Shown piece by piece: positions 8,583 to 16,579 of a DNA stretch of 64,000 nucleotides. The number at the start of each line of letters is the position of its first letter. Within the stretch, counting starts at the first letter, position 1. The DNA comes from Fluviicola sp. (GTDB lineage Bacteria; Bacteroidota; Bacteroidia; Flavobacteriales_D; Crocinitomicaceae), in the NCBI RefSeq assembly GCF_039596395.1, contig NZ_JBCNJT010000001.1, positions 1,833,315-1,897,314 on the forward strand, written 5' to 3'. The translations under genes were made by a program, and so were the position numbers. The notes under the pieces were generated by a model. The model did not search any database and had not been told where the DNA came from. It was given only the letters and a program-made list of their open reading frames with translations.

Positions 8583-9215
8583 TTATTGATGAATGTATAT
8601 TTTCTTATCTGAACACAATCTCGGACAAGGTCTGAAATAAGTATATGCTTTAATCTCTTCATCTAAAGTGTGTGGTAAATCATCAATCAGGAATATATCC
8701 TCCCCACTGGATAAGTAAGGAATCATGACCAAATCAACCTTTCTTTTTAATTGTCCTTTAATCGTTCTCTCTGAGACGGCTTCGTAAAAACGTAAGCCTG
8801 CAACCTTTAAAATCTTCTTATTTCTTTTAATCTTAGATTTATTGAAAAGCTCTATAGCATCATACATTTCATAAATATGATCAATGGAAATTTGATATCC
8901 ATAGATTTGATTGAACTTGTTCCGATCCTTTCCTTCTTTTATAAGCTTTCGCAGGTAGATTGTATCTTTTTTTTGAAAACCTTTTCCATAAAGTTCTCCC
9001 GGTTGATAACACCCATTTTCAGAGATAAAAATATCATCTATCCGTGAAGTAATATCAACACAACATGAATCTGTAGAACTGAACTGACATGCTACCGATC
9101 TGTTTCCTGTTGGATCATTATCCGGACATTCTTTGCTTTTTTTCTGAAAAAGTAATACGCTAAGAATTACAACGGCAATAGTTAATATGCCGATAACTAG
9201 ATTTTTTGTTTTCAT
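8583..9215 (-). CDS. Membrane-anchored protein of unknown function, RPCPRLC family, paralogue 1
   Basis: 210 residues. An N-terminal hydrophobic anchor or uncleaved signal (KNLVIGILTIAVVILSVLLF) places the rest outside the cytoplasm. A Cys-rich patch near 30-55 (KECPDN, ACQFSSTDSCCVD) is followed by a mixed alpha/beta body. The shared family blocks are KVAGLRFYEAVSER..GQLKRKVDLVMIPYL near 140-170 and the C-terminal FRPCPRLC. The next gene upstream (9290-9862) has the same anchor and the same two blocks, so the pair arose by tandem duplication. The paired cysteines in the terminal motif could form a disulphide or bind metal. No named family was recognised. Confidence 0.75.
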   Translation of the reverse strand: MKTKNLVIGILTIAVVILSVLLFQKKSKECPDNDPTGNRSVACQFSSTDSCCVDITSRIDDIFISENGCYQPGELYGKGFQKKDTIYLRKLIKEGKDRNKFNQIYGYQISIDHIYEMYDAIELFNKSKIKRNKKILKVAGLRFYEAVSERTIKGQLKRKVDLVMIPYLSSGEDIFLIDDLPHTLDEEIKAYTYFRPCPRLCSDKKIYIHQ

Positions 9216-9289
9216 GAATTGTAGTTTAAGTTTCTATGGTACTGAAAATAAATAATCTAAATGATATTCAGACAACTTCTTACACGCAT

Positions 9290-9862
9290 TTATTTACACA
9301 ATCTGGGACATGGTCGTGTATGCCCGTAGATTGGCCCTGTAGTTAAATCCACGTCCATTGATAATGTCGGATAAATAACCAGGTCAAATTTGTTCGTAAC
9401 AGGAAGTCCACCGGGCATTATTCTTGTAGAAATAGCTCTATAAAAACGAAGTCCCTTGATCGGGCTTTGAATACCTGCGGGTGTTTTGTTATACCTTTTT
9501 GCTTTCGTAAGCATGGAATCCAGGGTGACCAAACCCAAATGAAAAGCCTTTACATCATCAGCACCAAAATGTGCTTCAAAAGCTGCGATTTCTTTTTTAG
9601 CGGAATCAGCTTTAATTTCTTCTCCGTCGTTTTGAATAGTTGTAGCATTACAAAGTAACCTATGTAATTCCTTATCTAATTGCAACGAAGAAGAGAAAGA
9701 TCGTTCACTAAAATTGACTGAAGTCTTTTCTGATTCGAATTGAGCCACCTCTTTTGTCGAAGTGACATATTGACGATCATCCTGAAGAGTTCGAAATAGA
9801 ATAATACTCAATGTAACAACCACAGCAGCTAATACACAAATAATGATGTTTGTTGTTTTCAT
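9290..9862 (-). CDS. Membrane-anchored protein of unknown function, RPCPRLC family, paralogue 2
   Basis: 190 residues. An N-terminal anchor (IIICVLAAVVVTLSIILF) is followed by a polar linker, an alpha-helical middle (EEIKADSAKKEIAAFEAHFG), then the family block KGLRFYRAISTR..GGLPVTNKFDLVIYPTL and the terminal TRPCPRLCK. It lacks the N-terminal Cys patch of its paralogue. It lies 23 bp downstream of the gene at 9886-11322 on the same strand, so the genes are probably co-transcribed. Function unknown; the order suggests a cell-envelope system together with 9886-11322. Confidence 0.75.
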   Translation of the reverse strand: MKTTNIIICVLAAVVVTLSIILFRTLQDDRQYVTSTKEVAQFESEKTSVNFSERSFSSSLQLDKELHRLLCNATTIQNDGEEIKADSAKKEIAAFEAHFGADDVKAFHLGLVTLDSMLTKAKRYNKTPAGIQSPIKGLRFYRAISTRIMPGGLPVTNKFDLVIYPTLSMDVDLTTGPIYGHTRPCPRLCK

Positions 9863-9885
9863 AGTGTTTAAGAATTATGGGGTAT

Positions 9886-11322
9886 TTAGAAATGGAACTG
9901 GATTCCGAAGTAGAATTTCGGACCGGAAAACTGATAACGTAGATCACTTTTAATTTCGGATTCATCTTTAACAACATCTCCTACATTCAGATCATCCAAT
10001 CCCTTAATTGCAGTTAACGATAAACCACAAGCTACAGAGAATGCCCGGTCTTTTAGCCCGAAACGAGTGCCCAATCCACACATGAATAAGGGCATTTCTT
10101 TTTGCAGCCCTAATCCAACCTGCCAAAAAGGTAAGACTCTCCAATCCTGTTTATTGAGATAAAAATTCAGCATGGAAGAAATTGCAATTCCTTCAAAGTC
10201 TCTTTGTCCGATTTGTACAATGGTTCCCCCACCTGAGCCGTCGGCTGCCATGTTGTACGAGTCTTGAGATTGTAAGGAATAGTAAACTCCCGCACTAACT
10301 TCCGGCACAAAATTCCGGTGCCATATTAAGTGAATCGAAGCAATTGCTTTTTCTTTAGAATCAGCTAATCGTAACTGATTATTTCCATCGATACTCATAA
10401 GATGTTCTGTCATACTCACAGTAACAAGTACACTTGAATCCCTTGATACATTTCCTTCCTCAACCAGAATAAACCAAGTGCCATTTACTTCATGTGATTT
10501 CCAACTTTTGATTGTTTTTTGCATTTGTTGTAATAACCGCTCGAAATTATCCAGGAATTTTTTTTGATCGTCGATTAACCCTTTTATCCGATTCACTTTA
10601 TTCAACCACACTTCAAGTGATATAGCACACTGGGTATTAGTGCCATCAAGCTTCTTCAGAATATCCGTTCTAACAACGTCCACCTTATCATAGAGTTCTT
10701 TGTAACTATCTTTTGCAACTTTCAAGTTCAACTCCATTTGAATCAGTTGATCACTAGTACTGCGTTTCGAGGCGAAATCGAATTCAATCAATTGTTTGGA
10801 CCATTCCACATAGTCTTTCGATTTTTTTTGTTCTTTTCGAAAAAGCTCAAAAACAGCTAATAACTGAATGTTTAGAATGGAATCATGTGGACAATGACAC
10901 TTTTCAGGACATTCTATGCTTTTTATAAACCCATTCTCCTGTGTTTTTCCTTTATAGGCATCCAGTATTTTCCACATTTCTTCCAGAGCGGTATTCAACC
11001 GGTAGTTCAGAGAATCTACAATAACCTTACTGGAACTGTTTAACGAATAATTCAATGGATTATAAGCTTTTACATAAACAGCAAATTCACGTTTACCGGC
11101 ATCCGATTGTGCCTCATGGTCTTCGCTCCTTTTAATGCTAATAACTTGGCCTTTTTTGATCCTGGAAAATTTAACTTTTCCTGGTATTAAGGACATTTGT
11201 AAGTCTTGATCGAAATAAATATTGCCGTCTTTGGATCTCGGACTTTCGATCACATCCCTGGTAGATTGTCCGTAAACCAACTGTGCTAACAGGACAAATA
11301 CGAATGGTAAAATTCTTTTCAT
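9886..11322 (-). CDS. Secreted protein with coiled-coil middle and outer-membrane-barrel-like C-terminus
   Basis: 478 residues. The signal peptide is MKRILPFVFVLLAQLVYGQ. Residues 20-115 are beta-rich; residues 120-270 are helical with heptad character and a CPEKCHCPHD cluster near 140. Residues 285-478 alternate hydrophobic and polar residues in the manner of an outer-membrane beta-barrel (AVYYSLQSQDSYNM, FWQVGLGLQKEMPL, CGLGTRFGLKDRAF) and end in aromatic FYFGIQFHF, a typical barrel C-terminus. Probably an outer-membrane protein with a periplasmic helical part. No named family was recognised. Upstream of and co-directional with the two RPCPRLC-family genes. Confidence 0.7.
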   Translation of the reverse strand: MKRILPFVFVLLAQLVYGQSTRDVIESPRSKDGNIYFDQDLQMSLIPGKVKFSRIKKGQVISIKRSEDHEAQSDAGKREFAVYVKAYNPLNYSLNSSSKVIVDSLNYRLNTALEEMWKILDAYKGKTQENGFIKSIECPEKCHCPHDSILNIQLLAVFELFRKEQKKSKDYVEWSKQLIEFDFASKRSTSDQLIQMELNLKVAKDSYKELYDKVDVVRTDILKKLDGTNTQCAISLEVWLNKVNRIKGLIDDQKKFLDNFERLLQQMQKTIKSWKSHEVNGTWFILVEEGNVSRDSSVLVTVSMTEHLMSIDGNNQLRLADSKEKAIASIHLIWHRNFVPEVSAGVYYSLQSQDSYNMAADGSGGGTIVQIGQRDFEGIAISSMLNFYLNKQDWRVLPFWQVGLGLQKEMPLFMCGLGTRFGLKDRAFSVACGLSLTAIKGLDDLNVGDVVKDESEIKSDLRYQFSGPKFYFGIQFHF

Positions 11323-11477
11323 GATTTCATTTGTTTAGTGAATATTTTGGTAACTATCTGGAAGCAAAGGTGATTCAAAGAAAAAAAGGCATCAATCCCT
11401 CCCTGGAGTGATTCGTGAATCCGGAAAGAGGTATATTAATTGCATTTACCCGATCCGTCATATTTTGAAAAACAAAA

Positions 11478-11501
11478 AAGAGCACCAAACTTGATGCTCT
11501 T
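11478..11501 (-). terminator. Rho-independent terminator after the tail-collar gene
   Basis: The minus strand reads AAGAGCA, a short loop, TGCTCTT, then TTTTGTTTTT. It is placed 25 bp after the stop of the gene at 11526-12722. Confidence 0.75.
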
Positions 11502-11525
11502 CCATATTTTTACTGCCATATAGCC

Positions 11526-12722
11526 CTAATTAATCTTTATGTAGTAATACACGGCAATATTCCTGGGACGGGTTTCTGCACCACCCGTCGCATTTGTTTT
11601 GCCTGTATTTGTAACATCGGTGTCTGACACTTTATGGTTTCCACTTGCGCCCTTACTATCATTTTGTTTCGGTTTCAAATATGAAAATGTATGCTTATGA
11701 GATTTTAACTCATCAGATTGATAACTTCCGACAATTCTGGCATCTGGATCAGCTTTATTTGCAGAAACAGGAGGAACAGGTTGGTTAGGATCAAAAGTAT
11801 TCAGTCCTCTAAGGAACATTCCCCTTAAATCCGGTATCTGAGACTGTGATGTTAATGTTTGAAACTTTGAATTCGGAATGGGACGTCCATCACAAGGAGC
11901 CCATTTACTTTTGTTTGAAGTCCAGATTCCCCCTGGACTTTTTTCGTTATTTTTTGTTGCAGCATTAAATTGCTCAAAGTTTAAATAAGAAATAACAATA
12001 GTTCCTATTGGAAGTTCTTTGTTTGAAGATATATTTTCCAAAGCGTAAGCTTTACTGGAAATAGCTCCTCTATCGGTTTGAAGTGTTAAAATCAAATCTT
12101 TATCCAAAGGCCTTTTGCAAGTGATTAATGTAGTAAAGCTTTCTAAAGGTTGATTAACGCTCACATTTCCACTTATAACACTTCCTTCCGGAAGTACACT
12201 AAAATTTTTCACAACAGGCATCGGGTCACTGGGTGAGGAAGGTCTGTAATAAATGGTAAATACAACAGCATCTTCTGTTTCCAGGTTCTTACCCTGAATA
12301 AATCCTGATCCCGGATTAACACAAATTCTCGTACATTCAACAAACGCATCATACAAACTTGTATTAGGAATCGAACCAAAGGACGCCTGAACACTTCCTT
12401 CATCAATACTCAACTCACTTATTTCTAAAAGCTTTGTTCTTAATTCTGAAAATTTTTCCTCCGAATCATTCATTCCAATTGAAAAAGGAATTCCTTTGAT
12501 AGGAATAGTTAGAGAGCCTCCCCATTTTCCGCTTCTCATATCTGATTTAAAGGTTTCCGATAAATAGTAGGTTCTCAAATCTTTACTAAAAGAGTCTGTT
12601 CTGGTCATTTTAGTAAATGAATATAACCCATCTTGCAGTAGTTCTGTGCACTTGCAATCTTGTCCGAATGTTTGCAGATTCACCGTAATAAACAGACTAA
12701 TAAATGTCATTTTAATGCTCAT
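11526..12722 (-). CDS. Exported protein with phage tail-collar-like C-terminal domain
   Basis: About 398 residues from the chosen start (ATG at 12720-12722, MSIKMTFISLF). This start gives a standard signal peptide ending at TFGQ, followed by DCKC; an upstream ATG at 12800 would bury the signal. The N-terminal half (30-230) is beta-rich with no recognised family. The C-terminal 140 residues carry tail-collar features: WAPCDGRPIPNSKFQTLT, IPDLRGMFLRGLN, the His-rich turn ELKSHKHTF, and a closing ETRPRNIAVYYYIKIN. Collar domains of this type occur in phage tail fibres and in exported microcystin-dependent-protein-like proteins. Neighbouring genes are not phage genes, so a surface-fibre or trimeric adhesin role is more likely than a prophage remnant. 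Confidence 0.75.
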   Translation of the reverse strand: MSIKMTFISLFITVNLQTFGQDCKCTELLQDGLYSFTKMTRTDSFSKDLRTYYLSETFKSDMRSGKWGGSLTIPIKGIPFSIGMNDSEEKFSELRTKLLEISELSIDEGSVQASFGSIPNTSLYDAFVECTRICVNPGSGFIQGKNLETEDAVVFTIYYRPSSPSDPMPVVKNFSVLPEGSVISGNVSVNQPLESFTTLITCKRPLDKDLILTLQTDRGAISSKAYALENISSNKELPIGTIVISYLNFEQFNAATKNNEKSPGGIWTSNKSKWAPCDGRPIPNSKFQTLTSQSQIPDLRGMFLRGLNTFDPNQPVPPVSANKADPDARIVGSYQSDELKSHKHTFSYLKPKQNDSKGASGNHKVSDTDVTNTGKTNATGGAETRPRNIAVYYYIKIN

Positions 12723-12881
12723 AATTTTAAGTTTATTGGTTACATTTTTTCTGATATATGACTTTTGAATATCATATACTAAAATTGACCAATACAACAT
12801 AAAGATTCAATCGCTCCCGGGAGGGATTCATATTCTTTAAAAGGGTGATTTAAAACTAACATCAGACCAAAACTTCACTCT

Positions 12882-12930
12882 CATTTAATCCGAAACGATC
12901 AGCCACAGCTGATCTGCTTTGGTTTCTCAT
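12882..12930 (-). repeat. Dispersed palindromic element, copy 2 (inverted relative to copy 1)
   Basis: On the minus strand it reads GAGAAACCAAAGCAGATCAG, the palindrome (GATCAGCTGTGGCTGATC), then GTTTCGGATTAAATG. Its edge overlaps the AraC stop codon (GAA TGA), so the gene at 12927-13718 appears to terminate within the element. Confidence 0.7.
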
Positions 12931-13718
12931 TCCCCCTCTCTTCTCCTACTAACCTCCGAAGGAGTTTCTCCGAAGTGTTTTTTGAAGGCGTAGGAAAAAT
13001 GTGTGAGGTCTTCGAAGCCGAGTTCCAGATAGATTTCGGAGGGTTTCCGGCCTTTTTTGGATAGTAAGAAGTTGGCTTCTTCCAGTCTTTTTTGTTTTAG
13101 CCAATGGTTCGGGGTGTCGTTGAAGATTTCCTTGAAGTCGCGTTTGAAGGCGGAAATGCTTCTCCCGGTCAGGAAGGCAAAGCGGGAAATGCTCACGTTG
13201 AACCGGAAGTTTTGGTTCATGAAGGCTTCTATGTCAATCTTTTCCGGGATTCCGTAATCGAAGAAAAGCCCTGCGAGATCGGGTTGTTTGCGCAGCAAGA
13301 TGAGTAACAATTCTTCCCGTTTCAGGTCTGCGAAAGGTTCTTCGATTTTCCCGCGGTGATAGTAAGGAAGCAGGGATTGCATGAAGGTATCCAACAATTG
13401 ACCGGATTCAACCGGTATCAGCGATTCAGCAGATGGAAAGCCGGTTTTAGAGAAGCCATACTTTTCCTGGAAGCGTTTGAGAAAATCTTTGTCGAAGAAG
13501 ACAAATACCTTTTCCAACTCGTTGTTGATCCGCTCCTTATTGTAACGCGCCAACCTGTTCTTTCGAGCAATGCAGCAATCGCCCGAGTAGAGAGACACCT
13601 GCTTTGTTCCGTCATAGATGTTCATTACACCTTTGAGGATATAAGCCAAGGTATGCTCGGCAACGAATTGCTCCGGGGAAATTTCTTTCCCCACGTAATG
13701 CATGTGTGAATCGTCCAT
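12927..13718 (-). CDS. AraC-family transcriptional regulator (SDR-AraC pair 1)
   Basis: 263 residues from the ATG at 13716-13718 (MDDSHMHYVGKE), chosen because it is 13 bp after the upstream SDR stop and starts the conserved N-terminal barrel; the longer frame would overlap the SDR. The N-terminal cupin-like ligand domain (20-150) contains HTLAYILKGVMNIYDG. The C-terminal double helix-turn-helix (165-260) contains ISRFAFLTGRSISAFKRDFK and PSEIYLELGFEDLTHFSYAFKKHFGETPSE. It is a different subfamily from the two AraC proteins at 16580 and 49709. Probably activates the SDR gene through the direct repeat at 14693-14733; that link is inference from position. Confidence 0.9.
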   Translation of the reverse strand: MDDSHMHYVGKEISPEQFVAEHTLAYILKGVMNIYDGTKQVSLYSGDCCIARKNRLARYNKERINNELEKVFVFFDKDFLKRFQEKYGFSKTGFPSAESLIPVESGQLLDTFMQSLLPYYHRGKIEEPFADLKREELLLILLRKQPDLAGLFFDYGIPEKIDIEAFMNQNFRFNVSISRFAFLTGRSISAFKRDFKEIFNDTPNHWLKQKRLEEANFLLSKKGRKPSEIYLELGFEDLTHFSYAFKKHFGETPSEVSRRREGE

Positions 13719-13731
13719 TTGCTGTTCTAAT

Positions 13732-14643
13732 TTAGGAATACTTTTCCAACAAAGCCCGTGTTTCCAGAACCACGCGTTCCTGGAACTCTTTGCTGCGCGA
13801 CAAAACGGAACCCTGCATCGGATTTCCTTTTTGGTCGAAGTAAACACCGGTTCTGCCCGAGGTGTCCGTTACCACATCCGAGATCACTTTGGCGGATTTC
13901 TTCGGGGTGCTTTTGTAACGCGAAAATGCAGGAAGGAGCATCATCAATTGCATCATGCTTCCCATCAGGAAATGCACGAAGCGGTTTCCGTTGTTGCCAA
14001 GGCCTGTTCCGGGAGTAATTCCCGGTTCTATGACGTTGAAATGCAGACGGGGCGTTTCGCGAGCCAGGACCATAGCGGCGGCCAATACGCATTGTTTGGA
14101 AGTTGCATAGGCATCTATTCCGGCCATTTTTGCTCCGCCGGGTTTCCAGATTCCTTTGGCGCTTGATTCGGCAGAAAGGTATTGCCCGCCTTTCATTCCC
14201 ATCACTTTAGCCGGTTTCCTTTCGGGATCTTCTATGGCCGAACCGATGAAAACCACGTTGGCCCCGTCCGGAAGATGTGGTACCAGTGCTTCTGTCAATG
14301 CAAATGCTCCCAGGTAATTGGTGGCGAAGGTCAAGTCCCAGCCCTGCGCATTTTTCAAGGCTTTTTGAGGCATGATCCCGGCGTTATTCAGCAACCCTGC
14401 GATCGGAAGCCCGAGTGACGCGATTTCCTTAGCAGCATGCTTTACGCTAATGATATCGGAAACATCGCACACCACCATTGCGGCATCCTGGCCGCGTTCG
14501 TTGATCGTTCTTTTGACTTCTTCCAGTTTATTGCGGTTACGCCCCACCAGGACAACCGTTCCGTGTTTAGCGAGTTCCAATGCGGTTTCATATCCGATTC
14601 CGGATGTAGGGCCGGTAATGACGTATGCTTTTTCTTCTTTCAT
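13732..14643 (-). CDS. Short-chain dehydrogenase/reductase (SDR pair 1)
   Basis: 303-residue NAD(P)-dependent oxidoreductase of the extended retinol-dehydrogenase-like type. The start is the ATG at 14641-14643 (MKEEKAYVITG); the frame stays open upstream but would run into the HAD gene on the other strand. Cofactor-binding TGPTSGIGYETA is near residue 9, the VLVGRNRNKLEE basic patch suggests NADP, CDVSD near 60, LLNNAGIM near 88, and the active-site YATSK near 200 (Tyr-x-x-x-Lys). Substrate unknown. Co-transcribed with the AraC regulator 13 bp downstream. The promoter region carries a strong direct repeat (14693-14733). Confidence 0.9.
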   Translation of the reverse strand: MKEEKAYVITGPTSGIGYETALELAKHGTVVLVGRNRNKLEEVKRTINERGQDAAMVVCDVSDIISVKHAAKEIASLGLPIAGLLNNAGIMPQKALKNAQGWDLTFATNYLGAFALTEALVPHLPDGANVVFIGSAIEDPERKPAKVMGMKGGQYLSAESSAKGIWKPGGAKMAGIDAYATSKQCVLAAAMVLARETPRLHFNVIEPGITPGTGLGNNGNRFVHFLMGSMMQLMMLLPAFSRYKSTPKKSAKVISDVVTDTSGRTGVYFDQKGNPMQGSVLSRSKEFQERVVLETRALLEKYS

Positions 14644-14663
14644 CTGGTCTTTATTTGATACGA

Positions 14664-14733
14664 CAAAGGTCCGAAGATTGCCTGCTCCGAACTTTGTTGC
14701 GAGGTCCAAAAAGGTTTGTTGGGAAGTCCAAAG
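14664..14733 (-). promoter_or_regulatory. Candidate promoter and AraC-type direct-repeat operator of SDR pair 1
   Basis: Seen: on the minus strand a -7-like box GACCTTTG at 14664-14671. A direct repeat begins 21 bases upstream of it: TTTGTTGCGAGGTCCAAAA at 14693-14711 and TTTGTTGGGAAGTCCAAAG at 14715-14733 (16 of 19 identical, 22 bp period). AraC-family proteins bind direct repeats of about this period, often abutting a weak promoter. Assignment to the adjacent AraC gene is inference. The same layout occurs upstream of the other two SDR-AraC pairs. Confidence 0.55.
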
Positions 14734-14808
14734 ACAGAAGGACAATCCAAAGCAGTTCAAGCAATAAAACCCCGCTTTGCCCGTTGGGATTACTGAGAGT
14801 TCAACTTT

Positions 14809-15654
14809 ATGCAAGAAAAAAATCCAAATACTGATTCCACAACGACACCCACTTCTGATTTCAACAAACAACAAACCATCAAAGCTGTTTTTTTCGACAT
14901 TGACGGAACATTGATCAGTTTTAATACACGTACCATTCCTGAATCGGCTGTGCTGGCCATTCAAAAATTGCAGGAACAGGGAATCCGGGTCATTGTTGCT
15001 ACCGGCCGTTCGATCCAGGCGGTCACTCCTATCCGGCACCTGGGATTCGACGGATACGTGACATTTAACGGCAGTGCCTGCTATGACAAGGACGGTAATC
15101 AATTGTCGAGATACACCATTTCACCGGATAGCATTTCCCGTTTACTGCATTACACGGAAAACCGGGAAATCAATTTTGTGCTCATGTATGAAAACACAGT
15201 TGCCGTGAACCTGGTAACCCCGGAAATAATTGCCAGTCAAACCAAGCTGAAACTGCCGGTTCCACCAGTACTTGACCGGACAAACCCGGACATTGGCAAT
15301 GTGTTGCAGGCAAATGTTTTTATCGGGCCTGAAGAAGAAGCGGCTTTCATGCAAACCGTGATGCCGGATTGCGTTGCCGCCCGCTGGACTCCACTTTTTG
15401 CCGATGTGAACCCGGCCGGGATCAGTAAGAAAATCGGCCTGGAGCTATTTTGCAGCTACTTCGGACTGGATGTATCCGAAACGATGGCCTTTGGCGATGG
15501 CGGGAACGATATCACGATGTTGCAATACGCCGGGATCGGTGTAGCCATGGGAAATGCCGGTGCCAACGTCAAATCGGCAGCAGATTACATCACCACCGAT
15601 GCGGATGAAGATGGGATTTGGAAGGCTTTGGAGTATTTCGGTGTGATAGAATGA
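14809..15654 (+). CDS. HAD-superfamily Cof-type sugar-phosphatase-like hydrolase
   Basis: 281-residue cytoplasmic phosphatase. An unusual polar extension of about 22 residues rich in Thr and Gln (NPNTDSTTTPTSDFNKQQT) precedes the first motif FFDIDGTLISF (motif I, two Asp, near 28). VIVATGRS (motif II, near 65) follows, with a C2 cap domain in the middle and Lys in GISKKIGLE near 207. The end is AFGDGGNDITMLQYAG (motifs III/IV, near 225), then GVAMGNA. Cof-type enzymes dephosphorylate sugar phosphates, flavin mononucleotide or pyridoxal phosphate; the substrate cannot be told here. Divergent from SDR pair 1 across a 165-bp spacer. Confidence 0.9.
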   Translation: MQEKNPNTDSTTTPTSDFNKQQTIKAVFFDIDGTLISFNTRTIPESAVLAIQKLQEQGIRVIVATGRSIQAVTPIRHLGFDGYVTFNGSACYDKDGNQLSRYTISPDSISRLLHYTENREINFVLMYENTVAVNLVTPEIIASQTKLKLPVPPVLDRTNPDIGNVLQANVFIGPEEEAAFMQTVMPDCVAARWTPLFADVNPAGISKKIGLELFCSYFGLDVSETMAFGDGGNDITMLQYAGIGVAMGNAGANVKSAADYITTDADEDGIWKALEYFGVIE

Positions 15655-15886
15655 ATGGCCCACCGGCGCACAAAGGAATTGGTGATAACTGATCTACGCC
15701 TGCGGCATAGCTTTTTCTTCCACTGATCGCATAGTTACAAAGATTAAATAAACCGCAAAGAAAAGGAGAACGCAGAGATGTTGTATCAGTTAATCTACGC
15801 CTGCGGCATAGCTTTTATTCTTCGGAGAGGAACAGCGTTACTTACCACTTTCCTCCTTCTTTCTTAGTTCTTTGGGGTAATAAGCT
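15655..15886. other. Intergenic region built of dispersed repeats
   Basis: No gene seen. It contains two copies of ATCTACGCCTGCGGCATAGC (from 15692 and 15793). Between them is CCGCAAAGAAAAGGAGAACG, related to the segment near 22255. The second copy leads into the 233-bp repeat that reappears at 18542-18773. Confidence 0.5.
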
Positions 15887-16033
15887 CTAGGTCATAAACC
15901 ACAGAAAACCGATCTGGTTCCCGTCGATGGCGATGATGCAGGGATATTCGTAGCGGTTCGTCTCGAAATCAGCCGGGGAAGAATTGGTATAGAACTGCAC
16001 ACTTTCAGCATTGAAAGTCTTTCCGAAGAACAG
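15801..16033 (+). repeat. Long direct repeat, left copy (about 233 bp)
   Basis: Runs from CTGCGGCATAGCTTTTATTC through the 3' 147 bp of the gene at 15887-16447 and ends at CCGAAGAACAG. The right copy, 18542-18773, is nearly identical, with small indels only in the noncoding part. The two copies bracket the AraC-SDR pair 2. Confidence 0.85.
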
Positions 16034-16447
16034 TTCTTTTACCTGACTGTAATCGACCCATTTGTTGGAGGCTTTCCATTCCAGCGGATCGTTGTTGATC
16101 GTTTCGTGCTCTTCCAGGTAATGCGTGTGTGTTTTTTCGGATTCGGTAATGAGCAGGTCGGTAAACGATTCTGCTTCCGGCTGCGGAATATGGCGCCATT
16201 CGGTACCGAGCAGCAGGTCGTAGTTAAAATCTTCCGGAGTATGAACTGTTCCCAGTGCTCCTTCAATAAATACATCGAACAGACGCATGGCCAGTTCGTC
16301 GTTCGAAGGATTTGCACGGTAAGAACGAATGAGCTCATTGGTGCGTTCATCCGTCTCAGAAATTTCTTCTACCGGGCGGATCTCAAAGACTTTGCACCAG
16401 ATGACGTCGTAATTGAAATAAAGAAATGCATTGAGTTCGTTGTTCAT
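15887..16447 (-). CDS. Hypothetical acidic cytoplasmic protein
   Basis: 186 residues from the ATG at 16445-16447 (MNNELNAFLYFNYDVIW); no signal peptide or membrane segment. Acidic overall, mixed alpha/beta, with ESEKTHTHYLEEHETIN in the middle and a hydrophobic end (YPCIIAIDGNQIGFLWFMT). No family was recognised. Its last 49 codons are duplicated almost exactly at 18627-18773, leaving a truncated copy. A frame extension to 16501 would run into the palindromic element at 16492-16540, so the shorter start is preferred. Confidence 0.7.
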   Translation of the reverse strand: MNNELNAFLYFNYDVIWCKVFEIRPVEEISETDERTNELIRSYRANPSNDELAMRLFDVFIEGALGTVHTPEDFNYDLLLGTEWRHIPQPEAESFTDLLITESEKTHTHYLEEHETINNDPLEWKASNKWVDYSQVKELFFGKTFNAESVQFYTNSSPADFETNRYEYPCIIAIDGNQIGFLWFMT

Positions 16448-16491
16448 AATCTCCGGAACTATTGGTTTGAATGAAGATACGAAAACAGTGC

Positions 16492-16540
16492 GAGAATCCA
16501 AAGCAGATCAGCCGCGGCTGATCGCTTCGAATTAATGAGA
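16492..16540 (+). repeat. Dispersed palindromic element, copy 3
   Basis: GAGAATCCAAAGCAGATCAG, with the perfect 18-bp palindrome GATCAGCCGCGGCTGATC, then GCTTCGAATTAATGAGAATG. Same orientation as copy 1. It lies between the AraC stop (16580) and the start of the gene at 15887-16447. Confidence 0.7.
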
Positions 16541-16579
16541 ATGAGTTTATAACGTTCATGCATCTTTGCATGCTTATTT

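Noticed and set aside
11526-12722. Prophage remnant
   Set aside because: Only a tail-collar-like domain is present; the protein has a signal peptide and no neighbouring structural or replication phage gene exists.
13732-15102. Longer 456-residue reading of SDR pair 1
   Set aside because: The extra N-terminal 153 residues are antisense to the HAD hydrolase gene and have no family features; the SDR motif starts 8 residues after the ATG at 14643.
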